Of a stretch of 64,000 nucleotides of DNA, positions 1 through 12,276 are shown in pieces. A model generated the notes under the pieces. It searched no databases, was not told the origin of the DNA, and saw only the letters and a program-made list of their open reading frames with translations. The position numbers and the translations under genes are program-made. This DNA is from Paralvinella palmiformis (taxonomy: Eukaryota; Annelida; Polychaeta; Terebellida; Alvinellidae). Each line of letters begins with the position of its first letter. Position 1 is the first letter of the stretch. The stretch is taken from positions 86,267-150,266 of the forward strand of contig JAODUP010000924.1 of the NCBI GenBank assembly GCA_025642065.1, written 5' to 3'.

Positions 1-125
1 TAACCTGTACTTGTGGGATGTTTCTCCATGGGGTTTCTCTTGGGCTTATGTCCCAGATGTGACCTGTGCTGAGGCCAAACAAATTACTCACTCTGTTTAT
101 CCGTCCGTTTGTTTTACTCAGTTAC
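1..125 (+). mobile_element. 3' part of a tRNA-derived SINE (family B)
   Basis: The first ~110 bases match the downstream half of the element at 15640-15850: both share 'ggatgtttc', a 'tgtccc(a/g)(g)(a)(t)gtgacc' block, 'aggc(c/t)(a)aaac' and a closing run of 'actcactc'. The tRNA-like head lies outside the window. Family assignment rests only on this internal comparison. Confidence 0.45.
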
Positions 126-244
126 CGGTAACCGACCACTTTTTATGTTATTGGTAAGGCTCTCAATATTTAGTTTTATTATTAGATAATTGTTGACAAA
201 TCTGAGATTTTTGGTGGTTCCAGTCTCTCCTTTTAGTATATGAC

Positions 245-252
245 TGATAATT

Positions 253-288
<36 letters not shown>

Positions 289-365
289 TACATATTATTT
301 GTACATCGCCTTTAAATGACTCCTCCTGGTCAGGGCGCTTAATTAAATATTAATATACATTATTA
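245..365. repeat. Short conserved mini-element between ATT/TAA microsatellites
   Basis: A (TTA)n run leads into a ~75 bp core ('acatattatttgtaca', 'cgc', 'gactcctcctgg', 'gggcgc') and out through 'aatatacatt' into another ATT run. The same core recurs at 7390-7485 (reverse), 11535-11605 (reverse, diverged) and 56735-56915. Function unknown. Confidence 0.5.
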
Positions 366-541
366 ATATTATTCTGCGAAGTTAAAATTATATTTTTCTC
401 AATTCGAAAGTTATAATTAACATTCCCGTTTTTGTTTGTGTTTGTTTATCTGTAAAAAAGTACGATAAATTAAAAAAATGTAAGCATCTTTTTTCTAAAT
501 AAAAAATTGATTGATTGATTGATTGATTGATTGCACAACAG

Positions 542-1186
542 AATCGATCAGGCATTGCTTGAAACAGGGAGTTACCAGCGTTCACGCTTTGGAAGATCAC
601 TACACCTGGGGCATATTTTGTGACCTTGTCGATCAAGGTCGACTACCTGTCCGCGTTTTCTATGTACCGTATTGGGAGAACAGGAAGAGCCAGAAGATAC
701 CGGAAGCTGGCCAGACCAGAGGCAAATTGTTGTCCTGTGACAGAGTTAAGATATTCAGCGATGGCGCCCTAGGTCCGTGTACTGCCGCTGTGAGCGTACC
801 GTACAAAGGCAGCGACAAAAACAATAAAGGCCTTCTCATGCACACCCAGGTAAGTGAGCATTGTGTATTGCGTACACTAGCATTTACAAGGTGCAGAGTG
901 CTGAATAGGCGTACAGGCTCTTGTTAACACGTGTTACACATTATATACTGAAGTATTTGTGTTTACTTGAAATATACATAGGAGATCACGGTGTTTTGCA
1001 TAAAACACATCGATATTCAAGGCTGTATTATCCATAAGACGGACTAGGCTGAAGTCTAGGGCTCCCCGTCAATTGTTTGTTTGAGTGTTACTAATGCCCT
1101 AGGGCTCTACTGGTGAAAGGGATTTTGCACTCTGCGCCGTAGCGATATATGTGTATTTTTTTTATTTATCCATATATTTCTCTCTC

Positions 1187-1253
<67 letters not shown>

Positions 1254-1485
1254 AAGATTATACAAATTTATCAGTTGAGGTAAAACATAAAACAAATTAT
1301 GGAAATTACGGTATATGACAATTTAAACGGGGTAAAAAAACGTGTAAGTTGAGATTAATGGAACAAGTAATATACAAATATCTATTTAGCCATTCCAGTT
1401 TTAGTTTAAATATTTTATCTTTAGCCCTCGGAAGGACAGGCAGCGCTCCTAGCGATTTTGTTCTCATTATCTTCGTACAAGTTTG

Positions 1486-1521
<36 letters not shown>

Positions 1522-4313
1522 CAGTGAGCTCCGGTGGCCTAGTGGTTAAGCAACCGGCACTTGGTGCCAACGGTCGCAGGTTCGAACCCCGCAAGAGGTC
1601 GAAACTTTTCCAGGGATTAATTTCTTGGCTCACTACATCGTTAAATGGCGCTGCCGTCTCCACTGAATTATTTAAAATAAAGGGGAACGTTAAAAACCCC
1701 ATGAGGACGTAAAACACTCTGGCAGTGACCACCCTCAGGGTATTTCGGCTCCATCTTTCCGTACTGCTCCCCTGTGAGTGGTGGGGGAGGAGGTTTCTCA
1801 ACCACTCCAACATAGAGGCTGTGCCGATTAAGCGACAGCCTGGGGATTCTCCCCGAACAACAAAACAAAACCATATATATATATAGAGAGAGAGAGAGTT
1901 TAAGCTGTTCAAATGCGATATCGTATAATAACACTTCTAACTAGCTTCCACTCCAGAGATTAATTACTTGGCTCATAAGTTAGGGAGGAGTGTTACTGCT
2001 CAATATTATGGCTAGTTGATTATAATAAACAAGTGAGACGACTCCGTAGTACAGTTATGGCGGTGTACTTCATTGCAGACAATTTTCCATCCACAGATAA
2101 AGGCTTTGACCAGAATTTATCAACCACCTAGGGAGTAATCCTCCCCCTCCCTCATCTTCACTAGACTGAGCTATTACTGATATTGAACTAGAATAATCTT
2201 TTACTGGTTTATACACTTAAATATAGAAGTTAAGGTATTTCGGGGGAGGGGGTGTAATCAGACATATTTTGGGTGGAGGGGTGTTCAGTCACGGGTCAAA
2301 CTATCTGAACAAATGCTGTCCCGATTGTCACTGAGAATTACTCCCGTTGTTATTTATATGTCGCTGTGCTGTCCTGTACTTTGATGTACCATGTATTATC
2401 ATTGTAAACGTATCTAGTTCAGACAAGCTCCTAGGTTCATACTTCTGTTTCGGCGAAACACAGACCAAGCATGATGCACCATAAACATATACCATAGTTT
2501 ACTGATTTTATTATATGTTTAGGGGCAAGTAGGAAGACAGTTCAGGCTATAATGGTCCTTCAATTTTCTCTCAAACTTTATATTACACGTGCCTTTAGCA
2601 AATTGCTATGCGTTATCTCTAAATTGTTATTATTGTATGTGGACATTGTAAATAAACTACTACTACTAATTTCTAAAAAGAGGATCAATAAGTTATAAAT
2701 CTTTCAACGTCAATATTAATATCTTTTATTTTCCACGTGTACTTGTATTACATAATTTTTTTTTTTGAAAGTCGTAAATTGAATCAACTTACGTGCGTTA
2801 CTGACGTCAGAAAAACAATTTCTTAAACTAATCATATTTGATACACCAAATAACATTTTTGAGGGGTATATTGAGAGATAAAAAAGGATTAAAGTTATTG
2901 TTCTACATCATGATAGTTTAACAATACCTGATTGGTAGCGCTTGGCCACATATCTCAACCACTTGAGGTCAAATCTCGCCGTGGGCTCGTCTGGAGGGTG
3001 TTCTAATTTTCACTAAGCCTCATTACCTTTGGAGGTTGCTCGACCCATTTAGCCTACCTCTGTGCACAAAAGTGGTCGTAAAACATCAACAGCTTAACAA
3101 TACCTCGTCATAACTGTCAATAAGATCGATTTGTAATCTCGAAATCATTAACATATAATATAAAGAGACCCCCCCCCTCACTCCGGGTCTTGAGTACCAT
3201 AACATATGGTGATTATCTTCAAACAATTTCAGTTTTATTTCAGGATGATTTAAATAAATTGGTATCTGAGGCTACGTCATCGGGTTATCGTCTTGAAATA
3301 CATGCTATTGGTGACGCAGCCGCTGACGCTGTGTTGACGTCATTGGAGGCGGGAAAAGTAGCGCGGGAAAAACGACCAATCATCGTACACTGCCAGGTAA
3401 ATAGATTAGTGTGTGTGTGTTTGTGCGTGCGTGCGTAAGCACGTTCCACAAATCTAAACTATTAAATACTATTCATGTTATATAATATATAAATACAAGA
3501 TAAATGAATCATTGTAAACCTTTCCTACGTCTACTATTATACTTTAGCTTAATTTGGTTTACTTGTGTTGCCTTTAATTTATTCAGTATCGTATTGTAAA
3601 ATAAATATATAGTTAACATATTCATAACACATAGAACAAAATTACACAATATACGAACATGGCATTAAATGTGGATGTACAAAGTGAAGTGAAGACTTAT
3701 AAATTACAAAGTTAACTTTATAAATGTAACTGATTCATTCACTCTGTCATACACCTTTCACGTACTGAAAAGAAGGTCGAGGAATTCCTTTTAATGTTTC
3801 AGACTTAAGTTTCCTCAACACTGATGAATAATCTAAACCCAATACGCTATTTACCCCCCGCGAAAGCAATCATAATGTGTGAGGGATGTTTACTTCAGTA
3901 AAATGACGACAGTTGAAATCTGATAGATAATCCACAACCAACATGTTGACATCTTGACGATAAAATATCAATAATGAATTTATTGTTTTTGTTTTGCTGC
4001 TTTAGATATTAAGAACAGATCTAATAGAAAGAATGGACTCGCTCGGAGTGATAGGTTAGTTGCTACGTTTCGTGTAAACAAAACCACGTGCTTCTATGGC
4101 TGTACGAAAAACAACGGGCGCGTTTGTTTACACTAATTTCTTTACAAATAACGGGTAGATTCCATCAACAGTTAATTGGATTTGTTTGTGATATTGTTTT
4201 ACTCGGGGTCGTATTATCCCTGAGGCTGAATAGGATAAAGCCAAGGGACCCCGTAGGGACTAGGAACCCGTCAATTTTAATTTTGTAGAAGCACTGTTTT
4301 CAGCGACCTAGTG

Positions 4314-4352
<39 letters not shown>

Positions 4353-5494
4353 TTATTTAAACAATATTTAAAAAAAGGTATGAGTATAATTCTTTAGGAG
4401 ACTCACAAAACGCATATAGGGTTATGTATTGTGGCCTAGTGTCTACCGTACCAGGGTCAGACTATTGAGGTGAAATATTGAAGTACTGGGGTGAAGTACT
4501 TGGAGTACCTATAAGCCTTGGATTAATACGGCCCTGGTTTTATGGCCACTTTTGTTTAGCTGGTATGTTAAAAGGACCACGTGATCTAAATTAAATCCAA
4601 TATCTTTGTTATATGTTCATCATGTTGTATTATTGACCGATGACAGCTAGCATACAGCCACAGTTTGTACCAACTGACGCCAGATGGGTAGGGGATGTAC
4701 TGCCAGAGGATTTAATGGAGTATGCCTACGCTTGGAAAACGTTAATTAACAGCAGTGAGTACTTGCACGTCTGTGTGTGTTGTCTGTGTGTGTATGTATA
4801 TGTACGTGCGTGCGTATGTGTACGCGTCCGCGAAGACAAATATGTGTGTGTTTTGGATTTTTTTTATCAGATCGGATATGAAAATAAAATTAAACAAAAA
4901 GAACAAAACTCTTTAGATTATTAAATTAGATATGTTATACCTTTGATGTGAGTCATTACGATTAGTCTTCTTAATCATGCTCAATTAATGAAACTCTTAC
5001 TCTCCTTCACTATTAAATTATATTATCAACCTTATACTCAGGTGTTACATTTCACTCAGGTGTTACATTTCACTCAGATGTTACATTTCACTCAGATGTT
5101 ACATTTAACCCAGGTGTTACATTTCACAAGACTTAACGCCTGCGAGTAGTAGTGTATTATTAGTACTACGTAATGTAACAGGCAACCAAGAGGAGGTGAC
5201 AGGAAATAAACCATTTTTTATGCCGATGTGCCGACTGACTGACTCACTTTTTTACTTATGTGACAGATATACAATGCTGTGGGGGATCTGATGCTCCCGT
5301 CGAAAGCCCTAGACCTCTGCGTGGTATATATGACGCCATATTCCGATATACGGACGATAATCGTAAAACGTGCTACAGGTAATTATAATGATAAAAAATA
5401 TCTCACTACTCAGCATCACCATTCTTCATTTTATCATTTCGCTTATTTTTATTTCTCCATCATTATTTCGAAAGGCGGAACACACACACACACA

Positions 5495-5537
<43 letters not shown>

Positions 5538-7024
5538 GGAGGGAGAGAAGCGTGCGTCTGCGTACAGTGATATTTTATCCAATCCAAAGCTTGTTTATTC
5601 CGACACACCGAGTTTCCGCACAAAATAATCTTGCCGCAAAAATATCCAAGAGTATTTTGTTTGGTTGGTCCGAAAATTGACCCTTCAAAGCAGACATAAT
5701 ATAAAGTACACGGAAGAGTATATTTCTGTTGGACTGTGCTAAAAATAAAACGACAAACCTGTGTATGCTATATTTGTATTTTGTGTGGTTTCGCCAATAT
5801 TGAAATTTAATATCAAACATCTACCCTTTAACCAGGAGAAGCCAGATTTTGATGGGTATATATTAATGAACAAATTATTTAACACAAATTAGTTTCTATG
5901 ATAAAAAAAGTTAATCGTGAAGAATGAAACTCGGAAATGGCAGCCGATTTTCGATTCAGAGTTGATTCTAATTAATTCACAACAGATATGTTGTAGTTGA
6001 AAAGGTCGTATTACTTTTGCTGATTACAATTTATGGGTTTGATCAGTTATTTAAAAAATACTTCATCACTTGGCCACGCTTTAGTAATCAATCTGACGAG
6101 GATTCACATCAACTGCATTATCATCAGAGTTCTAATCCAATAAACACGAGCCGCGATCAGTTCTAGTTCAGTAAATAAACGCCACCGATTGGCTATCTCT
6201 CTCTTTATATAATTTATTTTGTAACAACATAGCATATACAATGTTGTACAATTACTTTCAGCAGTAATAATAAAGTATAGATACTGAAAAAGAGAGAAAA
6301 ACAACACGTCTCTATGATGTTTCTTTGACTGAATGATATTCAATTTCGAGAATATTGTCCAACTCATGTAGGATTATCAATAGTTCTAACACCACGTTTT
6401 GTTAGTGACCCTATTTTAGGTTCCGTTTTTCTGTCTATCTATCTGGGGCGCCTCCGTGGTCTAGCGGTAGCGTGCTGGACCACAGATCACTACCACCCGT
6501 GTTCGAATCCCGGCGTGGGCATATCTGAAGTTTACTTCGTCTCATTACCTTTGGAAGTCGCTCGGCCCATTTAGCCTACCTTGTGCACGTAAAGTGGCCG
6601 TAAAACATCAATCATCATCTGTCTATCTATCTATCGTCTTCTGTGCAGTTAGAATCATCCCGCCCCCGCCCCCCACTCAATATGAAGCGGTATGTTTGCG
6701 TAAAGAATGTAGCTATGAGATACCCTTGCGGGTGATAACAGCCACTAGAGTGTGATACACTGACATCCTTTAATGTGGCCAGCGACAGATTAATCGATTA
6801 ACTTTCAGAAGAAGGTCTGATGATGTTTTTAGTTACCCATCTCAGTGATCTCGACCTGGAAATTTAATATCTCAAATGTTTTGAGCTGCACCATCTAGAT
6901 CATCTGATCACCACAATCATCATCATCATCTTCTTCAGTGTTATTATTATTATTATATTGCATTTGATACTTACCATGATTGTGTAACCCACACACTATA
7001 TCACTTTTAATTAAATATGTTATC

Positions 7025-7065
<41 letters not shown>

Positions 7066-7539
7066 AGAGAGGGGGGTAATATTACCTATATTATTTTTAC
7101 TATTTAAGATCTGACCAATGTCTTACTGTACAAGAAGCGATAACTTTATACACTAAAGGCGGAGCCTTTACGACGCGCAGAGAACACGATCTGGGACAGT
7201 TACTTCCTGGTTTTCAGGCAGATTTCATTGTTCTGGATTCTGAAATCGATCCAGTACAATGTCCTGAGGAGTTCAGTACGACGAAAGTTAGTCAGGTATG
7301 TTGCGTATGAGCTTTTGCAGTAGTACCAGTAGTTAGGTATTGTTGCTTTTGATTTACTTTTAATTAACATGCAAATTAGCGTCATGATTATTTATAATAA
7401 TAATAATGTATATTAAAGCGCCCTTACTAGCAGGAGCCATTCAAAAGCGCTGTACAAATAATATGTAATATAATAATACCCCAATTATTTAACTGTTTTA
7501 CAATTACAGGTGTGGGTTGCTGGTGTTCGACAACTTTGA
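542..7539 (+). CDS. YtcJ-like amidohydrolase, last seven exons (5' partial)
   Basis: Metal-dependent amidohydrolase of the Amidohydro_3/YtcJ type; the substrate cannot be read from sequence. Exons 542-849, 3244-3396, 4006-4054, 4647-4754, 5267-5378, 7109-7295 and 7510-7539 all have AG/GT borders and join in phase to about 315 residues. Family signatures appear in order: 'GVTSVHALEDHY', 'VKIFSDGALGPCTAAV' followed by 'GLLMHTQ' (exon 1), 'EIHAIGDAAADAV' with the metal-ligand-type His and 'IIVHCQ' (exon 2), 'ASIQPQFVPTDARW' (exons 3-4), 'CGGSDAPVESP' with the catalytic-type Asp (exon 5), and 'LTVQEAITLYTKGGA' then 'GQLLPGFQADFIVLD' (exon 6). The last exon encodes VWVAGVRQL and TGA. The family is usually ~540-600 aa, so the N-terminal 40-45% with its HxH motif lies before the window. 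No lesion was seen. The introns hold SINEs and microsatellites. Confidence 0.9.
1524..1862 (+). mobile_element. tRNA-derived SINE (family C), full-length looking
   Basis: Pol III box A-like 'tggcctagtggttaag' is followed 30 bp later by box B-like 'ggttcgaacccc', as in a tRNA head. A ~260 bp tRNA-unrelated body ends at 'gaacaacaaaacaaaacc'. The element sits between two (TA)n runs (1487-1520 and 1872-1884). Only one copy was seen in this window. Confidence 0.65.
2930..3095 (+). mobile_element. Diverged copy of SINE family A
   Basis: Retains 'attggtagcg', 'gaggtcaaatctcgccgtgg', 'ctcattacctttggaggt', 'gacccatttagcctacc', 'gtgcacaaaagtgg' and 'gtaaaacatcaac', so it aligns with the copies at 6445 and 62080 but is older. 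It lies in an amidohydrolase intron. Confidence 0.65.
3397..4005. other. Amidohydrolase intron, no recognised element
   Basis: AT-rich sequence starting with a short TG run after the donor. I saw no repeat family or coding segment in it. Confidence 0.5.
5037..5128 (+). repeat. 18-bp minisatellite
   Basis: Five tandem copies of an 18-bp unit of the form ggtgttacatttcactca with single-base variants (g/a at position 1, 'aaccca' in one copy). It lies in the intron before exon 5267-5378. Confidence 0.85.
5379..7108. other. Amidohydrolase intron with microsatellites and a SINE
   Basis: Contains a (CA)n-(GA)n compound tract (5479-5531), a young SINE A copy (6445-6619), GTCT/ATCT repeats beside it, and a (TA)n tract at 7026-7062. 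The rest is unremarkable AT-rich sequence. Confidence 0.6.
6445..6619 (+). mobile_element. SINE family A, tRNA-derived
   Basis: The head (6450-6520) is tRNA-like: 'tggtctagcggtag' matches box A and 'gttcgaatccc' matches box B. The first seven bases can pair with the last seven with one mismatch and one wobble. The body reads 'cattacctttgga', 'gctcggcccatttagcctacc', 'gtgcac'. The 3' end is 'gtaaaacatcaatcatcatc', an ATC-type tail rather than poly(A). Eight copies or fragments occur in this window. Confidence 0.85.
7390..7490. repeat. Mini-element copy (reverse orientation)
   Basis: 'aataataatgtatattaaa', 'gcgcccttactagcaggag', 'gcgctgtacaaataatatg', then TAA repeats. This is the reverse complement of the copies at 245 and 56735. 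It lies just upstream of the last amidohydrolase exon. Confidence 0.6.
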
Positions 7540-9522
7540 ATTCATTGATGCAGATTTGAGTTCAAGACGCCGCGCATTAATACAAGGAAACCGGATCGCT
7601 TTGTCATTTAATGAATATTTAAATGACGATATTGCTTCCATTATAATAATTAATTATTTAAGAAGATAATTATTAATTTTGTACAATTCAACCTATCGTT
7701 TGTGAAACTAACTCATATATGTCATTCAACATCGGTAATCCCCCTTTTAAGACCCATTTGTAGTTAAGATGAAGATGATTGATGTTTTACGGCCACTTTT
7801 GTGCCCATGGTAGGCTAAATGGGCCGGGCGGCCTCCAAAGGTAATGGAGCGAAGTCGAAGATGAACTAACCTTCAGATATGCCCACGCCGAGATTCGATT
7901 CAGGTGGTAGTGATCTGTGGTGCAACACGCTACCGCTAAACTACGGAGTCGCCCCATTAAGACCCATTTGTATATGTTTAACTTGTATGAGGATTAATAA
8001 ATAATGTTTAAAGTAAGATCATTATCAGATCACGATGTCTCTAAAAATAACATAAACATCCCCAGAATAATAAACTATCCTGCTCACTAAACTGTATATT
8101 TGCAGGATCCCCCCCCCCAAAAAAAAAACCCCACCGTTTATGACAGTTTTTATATTGAAGTTATGCTTGTAATTTGAAACACATAATAAATATTCTTGAG
8201 GTACATAAAAAGATAGCTCAATCGGTAGATAGAGTCTGCCATTAATATACCATATATGATGCTACCAAAAACATGAAGGTACAGTGATCAATATATTTAC
8301 CTGTTTTCCCGAGTAATGATAATTTTTTTCTCATTATTCATTTGACTTACTTAGCAAAATCAGATTTTTTGTATAAATTAAGGGGCTTATAAATGTCGTA
8401 GTTGAATCTTTGATCATGATTGTAATGATAGCAAATATTAATAATGTTTTGAAATCCAGTGACGTGTCCAGGTACGACAAGTATATAAATGAACATGTTC
8501 AAGATTTAATTTTAATAATAAACCAACTAACAAATAAAATCTGCCAGATATTCCTAGACTATTTCCATAAAGTAAAGATAACACTCGCCAAAACATATTA
8601 TAAATGTTTTCAAGGGAATGTGTTCATACGGTCTCAAATATGTTGATATACGTTTTGAAAATTACATACTGCGAGCGTTAATAATATATCTTATTTTTGT
8701 TTAATTGCCTATGAGCATCGAATTAACATAAAACTATAATGATATACACGGTATGGAATTTAGTTCTGTCATATTAAATTATATTATCAATATGATATAA
8801 CGTTTACATGTAATATACACGTGGTATGATATCAAGTTTAGTAGCATTTTCACCTAAATATTTCATTTATAAACCATTTTACATGTTAAATATATAGATA
8901 TAAGGCCAAGATTGTGTTTTTTCTTCCAACATCCCCCTCCCATACAGAACTGATCAGTGTGTGTGTGTGTCTAATAAATACAATTTTACATTAACGTAGA
9001 CATGGTTTCTGGCCAACAATAATCGCACGACACCTCCTATCCAATCATTTATAAAGGCCTAACTTCCGGTAGTAAATCCCATTAAGAATTAAACAAACAA
9101 AGAAATAACATTTCTATTAATAATTTATACCTTCCAGTGGCTCATAGCTTTCTTTATGTCAAATATATTTTCCGATCGAAATTCAAAGGCTCCATCAGGT
9201 TTGTTGTTCAGGTTCTATGCTACACAGAGTTGGAAGGTTGTCCACAATTGTAATGAACACTTGAGAGGAAAGCAGTAGAACACACAAAGCGATTAGAATA
9301 TTTCTGTTTTACTAGTAACTGTTGCTGCTTCCCCCTACCGAATGTTTGAATGACCATGGCACTTTCACGAATATGTCGGACTTTCGAAGTGTGCTCTGTC
9401 AACCATGACCACAATAAGTTCACACAAATCTGAAATGGCCAAATATCAATATTATAAACGGTAAAAATATTATACAATATAGAACAATAACCCGAAAATA
9501 AGACTTTAGAGCTAGTATTTTC
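7540..9522. other. Downstream of the amidohydrolase stop; mostly featureless
   Basis: Holds one SINE A copy (7763-7956) and a C-run/A-run at 8110. 'attaataaataatg' at ~7990 may serve as a polyadenylation signal. No further coding exon was recognised. Confidence 0.5.
7763..7956 (-). mobile_element. SINE family A with a perfect 16-bp target-site duplication
   Basis: Reverse-strand copy with the ATC tail at the low-coordinate end and the tRNA head at the high end. It is flanked by identical 16-mers, ttaagacccatttgta, at 7747-7762 and 7957-7972. A duplication of this length is what LINE-type target-primed insertion leaves. Confidence 0.88.
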
Positions 9523-11255
9523 TTATGATAAACACACAAAACATGATTCGTACGTAGTTTCACACTGGTCTCCTGTTTCAGGAATGTCTTCATGCATTGC
9601 AAGACTGGCATTACTTAGCTAACAATATTACATAATAATTACGTTACTAAAACGTTATGTTCAGGTTATCCTTACGTAATTATAAAAACATTATGATTAC
9701 GTAAAAGTGTGGAGTTTTTGTTACATCATCACAACGTATTTTAATAACGTTACGATAACGTAATAACAACGTAATATCAATAATATAATAACAACGTAAT
9801 ATCAATGTCATTATAACATAATAATAGAGGACACAATTCATCAGTTAAATCATTTATTTCATAACAACAGTATTTCTGTATTCATTTATTTCATAATAAT
9901 AGCCCAAATGTCCTAATGATAGACGGAAGCCACATATACGTGACCAGTATTGGTTATTCTATATCTGAAAAGAAACAAAAATAACGTCTAATAATGATTT
10001 GTAATCAGGAATATCTCTGGAAAACAACATCCACACACATGGATACAATTATACCATTATCAAAATCAAACCCAGACAAGAAAATAGAATGTACTTGATT
10101 AGCATACTTAGATCCATTGTTATATATGATATTGTTTCAGTGTGAAAGTGTTTCAAGCAGTCCATACTAACAGAAATGGAATTGTTAAAATGTTGGCATA
10201 TTGATATCATTATGAATATTCATACTCAAGACAGTGATACACCTTTTATACATTTCTTAATTCTCACGTCCCCAAGATTTATCTAAAAGTCGTACCTTGT
10301 ATTTATTACCACGCTTTTGTTGTGATCCAAATTTAACAGTTCATCTTCTGGTCCACTCTGGGCACCTTCATCATCACGTATGCCTCTATAAATAAAACAG
10401 AAAATACTGGCATAATGAACTCTACCTTCGCCCAATTATTCAAGGGTAACCAGCCGATTTGACGCCCCTCTGCATGAAACATAACAGGAATATGAATGTT
10501 TGAAATGAGGAGGTAAAACGCGTGCCAAACTGTGCCATGCATCACGGGTTCTGTCCGCTGGGATTTTTTTCCACTGGGATTTTTTCCTGTTACCTTTTGA
10601 TATTACTTACGAAAATACTTTAATCTCGATTCATCTAAAAAAAGAATTATTCATTAAAAGAGAGAAAAATGCGATAAATGCAGTCTTTTATTATAATTTG
10701 AGGAACCCAGCAGGAATAATTACGTGGAATCCACGTGAATCGGTCTCATTATTCTCAATCTTGTGGAAATTAAGTCAAAGTTGAATCCACCTAAGAACTA
10801 CAGATGCAATAAATTAAGTTATAGTAGTATATATTCTTTTAGGTTAAGTCGGACGACACACATAATTTTTATCAATTATTCATGCAATTAGTAATTACCT
10901 TTATATCAACATGACGATTAAAAAAAACATGGGACTATACAGACGTCCCAGGTAACTCTAAAAATGAAGGATCTCGTCGGTGACCTAGTAATCGTTATCA
11001 TGCATATTTTCAGTTACTTATCTGGGAAAGCACACACTTGGTAATTAAATGGTCTCGTAATCTGTAATACATACACGGATCATTTTCGAAGACATAGACA
11101 CAGCTGAATAATAAGAAAGAAAATTAAGAACACCAAGAGAGCCAAATGTACGGACACCAAAAACAGCTTGAAGAAAACATATTCCGAGAGAGCATTCCCA
11201 ATTGTTAAATTGGGGCGAATTACTAGCACCCAAAACCAATCTAAGAACTTACTAG
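9523..11255 (-). CDS. Candidate single-pass membrane protein, C-terminal exons
   Basis: I do not recognise the family. Three minus-strand exons are proposed. 11102-11255 follows a strong acceptor (pyrimidine run then ttcag) and encodes a hydrophobic helix around 'LVSVHLALLVFLIFFLII' after a short lumenal piece with 'RPNLTIGN'. 10296-10385 encodes an acidic stretch with 'RDDEGAQSGPEDELLNLDH'. 9523-9604 encodes 'AMHEDIPETGDQCETTY' and ends at TAA. Exons 2 and 3 have clean AG/GT borders and join in phase. The exon 1 donor (GTGTCT) is weak; if unused, that exon runs to its own stop at 11080. Upstream exons were not found. The composition suggests a TM helix followed by a cytoplasmic tail. Confidence 0.45.
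9640..9800. repeat. Degenerate ACGTAA/AACGTT-rich stretch
   Basis: About a dozen spaced occurrences of acgta, acgtt and their variants, including 'ataacaacgtaatatcaat' twice in tandem (9761-9805). No known element recognised. Confidence 0.4.
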
Positions 11256-12063
11256 CTGAAGGAAAAGACAAACTTAATCTTTTGACAGAATGCTCCTGAG
11301 AGCTGTAAAAACACAAGGCAGTGAAGGCTGCACTTAAATTTTCAACAACAACAAAATGGAAAAAAACAATATAGCAGCTGTACTGGTAATGGCTCAGCTA
11401 ATCCATAGCCAGTTTCATTGAAGCTATCTACGACATGATAAACAGACAACAGGATGATCAACATCATACACACATGCAGTATTTGCATGGAAACCTACCA
11501 TTGTGGTAGAATTACAACAAATTAGGTCTCATATATAATAATAATAATAATGTATATTTAATAAAGCCACACTAGCGATGTCAAGCTGTACATTTCACTT
11601 CACAGGCTAAAAACGGAAGCGAAGAAATTATTGCTAAGGAATAAGAGGAACTAAGATAAGATAGAGCACGACAAAACATATCTTTGGAGTCGACGGCTCC
11701 AAAGAAGTTTGCATAATGTGTTCATAAATTACTGGAAGGCACCCAACAAGGTCCGGCAAACGTCTACTAGGTAACAATTGGGCAGAATAAAATGAGAGCT
11801 AATTTTATCAGTGTCATACAACAGTTCAATAGTAAAATCTCCCCGAATAGCTGCAGAGATTCAATGTCACGGGAAGAGAAATTTCACATTTCGAAGGAAA
11901 AATAACGTAGCAAACAATTATTTTATTCCCTATCAGATGCACTACCACACTCAAAACAATTCTAACCACCAGCTATCATATTTCTATTAAAATCTTCCCT
12001 AAATCCTTAATTTTCGAACTTTCACGAGCCATTTCTAATGTGTACTACACTCGCTAGGTTGTG
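11256..12063. other. Non-coding interval upstream of the CRE
   Basis: Contains a diverged mini-element next to an (AAT)n run at 11535-11605. No exon could be supported, although the missing 5' exons of the minus-strand membrane-protein candidate should lie here or beyond. Confidence 0.4.
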
Positions 12064-12071
12064 TGACGTCA
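12064..12071. promoter_or_regulatory. cAMP-response element (CRE) palindrome
   Basis: An exact TGACGTCA octamer lies 66 bp upstream of the ATG of the candidate first exon at 12137. Full-site CREs near starts typically bind CREB/ATF bZIP dimers. Its use as a promoter element is inferred from position. Confidence 0.5.
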
Positions 12072-12136
12072 TCTTTGCCAAACATCACGCAGTGCCGCAT
12101 TTTGTTTACAAGCGTTCTGACCCTTTGACAGACAGA

Positions 12137-12276
12137 ATGTCAGGTTCGGACGAACGTTTTGACATTTCCAGGGATACCAAGCCCTACTTTGAACCACTAA
12201 CGAGTGCATACGTGAACCCACAGCAGCCGCCTGTGCCGCCGACACCCGGCCCTGGTCCACAACAAAAGCTGGATTG
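12137..12276 (+). CDS. Candidate first coding exon, unrecognised protein
   Basis: ATG followed by 46 codons: an acidic start 'MSGSDERFDISRDTKPYF', then a proline-rich stretch 'NPQQPPVPPTPGPGPQQ' and 'KLDW'. The base composition is clearly higher in GC than the surroundings. Possible donors lie at 12277 (GTGTGT), 12279 or 12281; only the last gives phase 0, which would fit the candidate exon at 12852. The upstream CRE supports a 5' position. I do not know the family. Confidence 0.4.

Larger units (their letters stand above)
850..3243. other. Intron of the amidohydrolase gene, repeat-filled
   Basis: Contains a TA/TG/AG compound microsatellite (1187-1253), a tRNA-derived SINE bracketed by TA runs (about 1524-1860), a diverged second SINE (2930-3095) and a C-run at 3170. 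The rest shows no recognisable feature. Confidence 0.7.

Noticed and set aside
6450..6520. tRNA gene
   Set aside because: The tRNA-like head is fused to a conserved SINE body and recurs eight times with mutations; box A/B are present but it is a repeat, not a free-standing tRNA.
11080..11255. Considered as the last SWEET exon ('PNLTIGNALSEY')
   Set aside because: A far better last exon exists at 18831-18944 ('VPNFLGAVLGAVQLSLF') with the right phase and stop.
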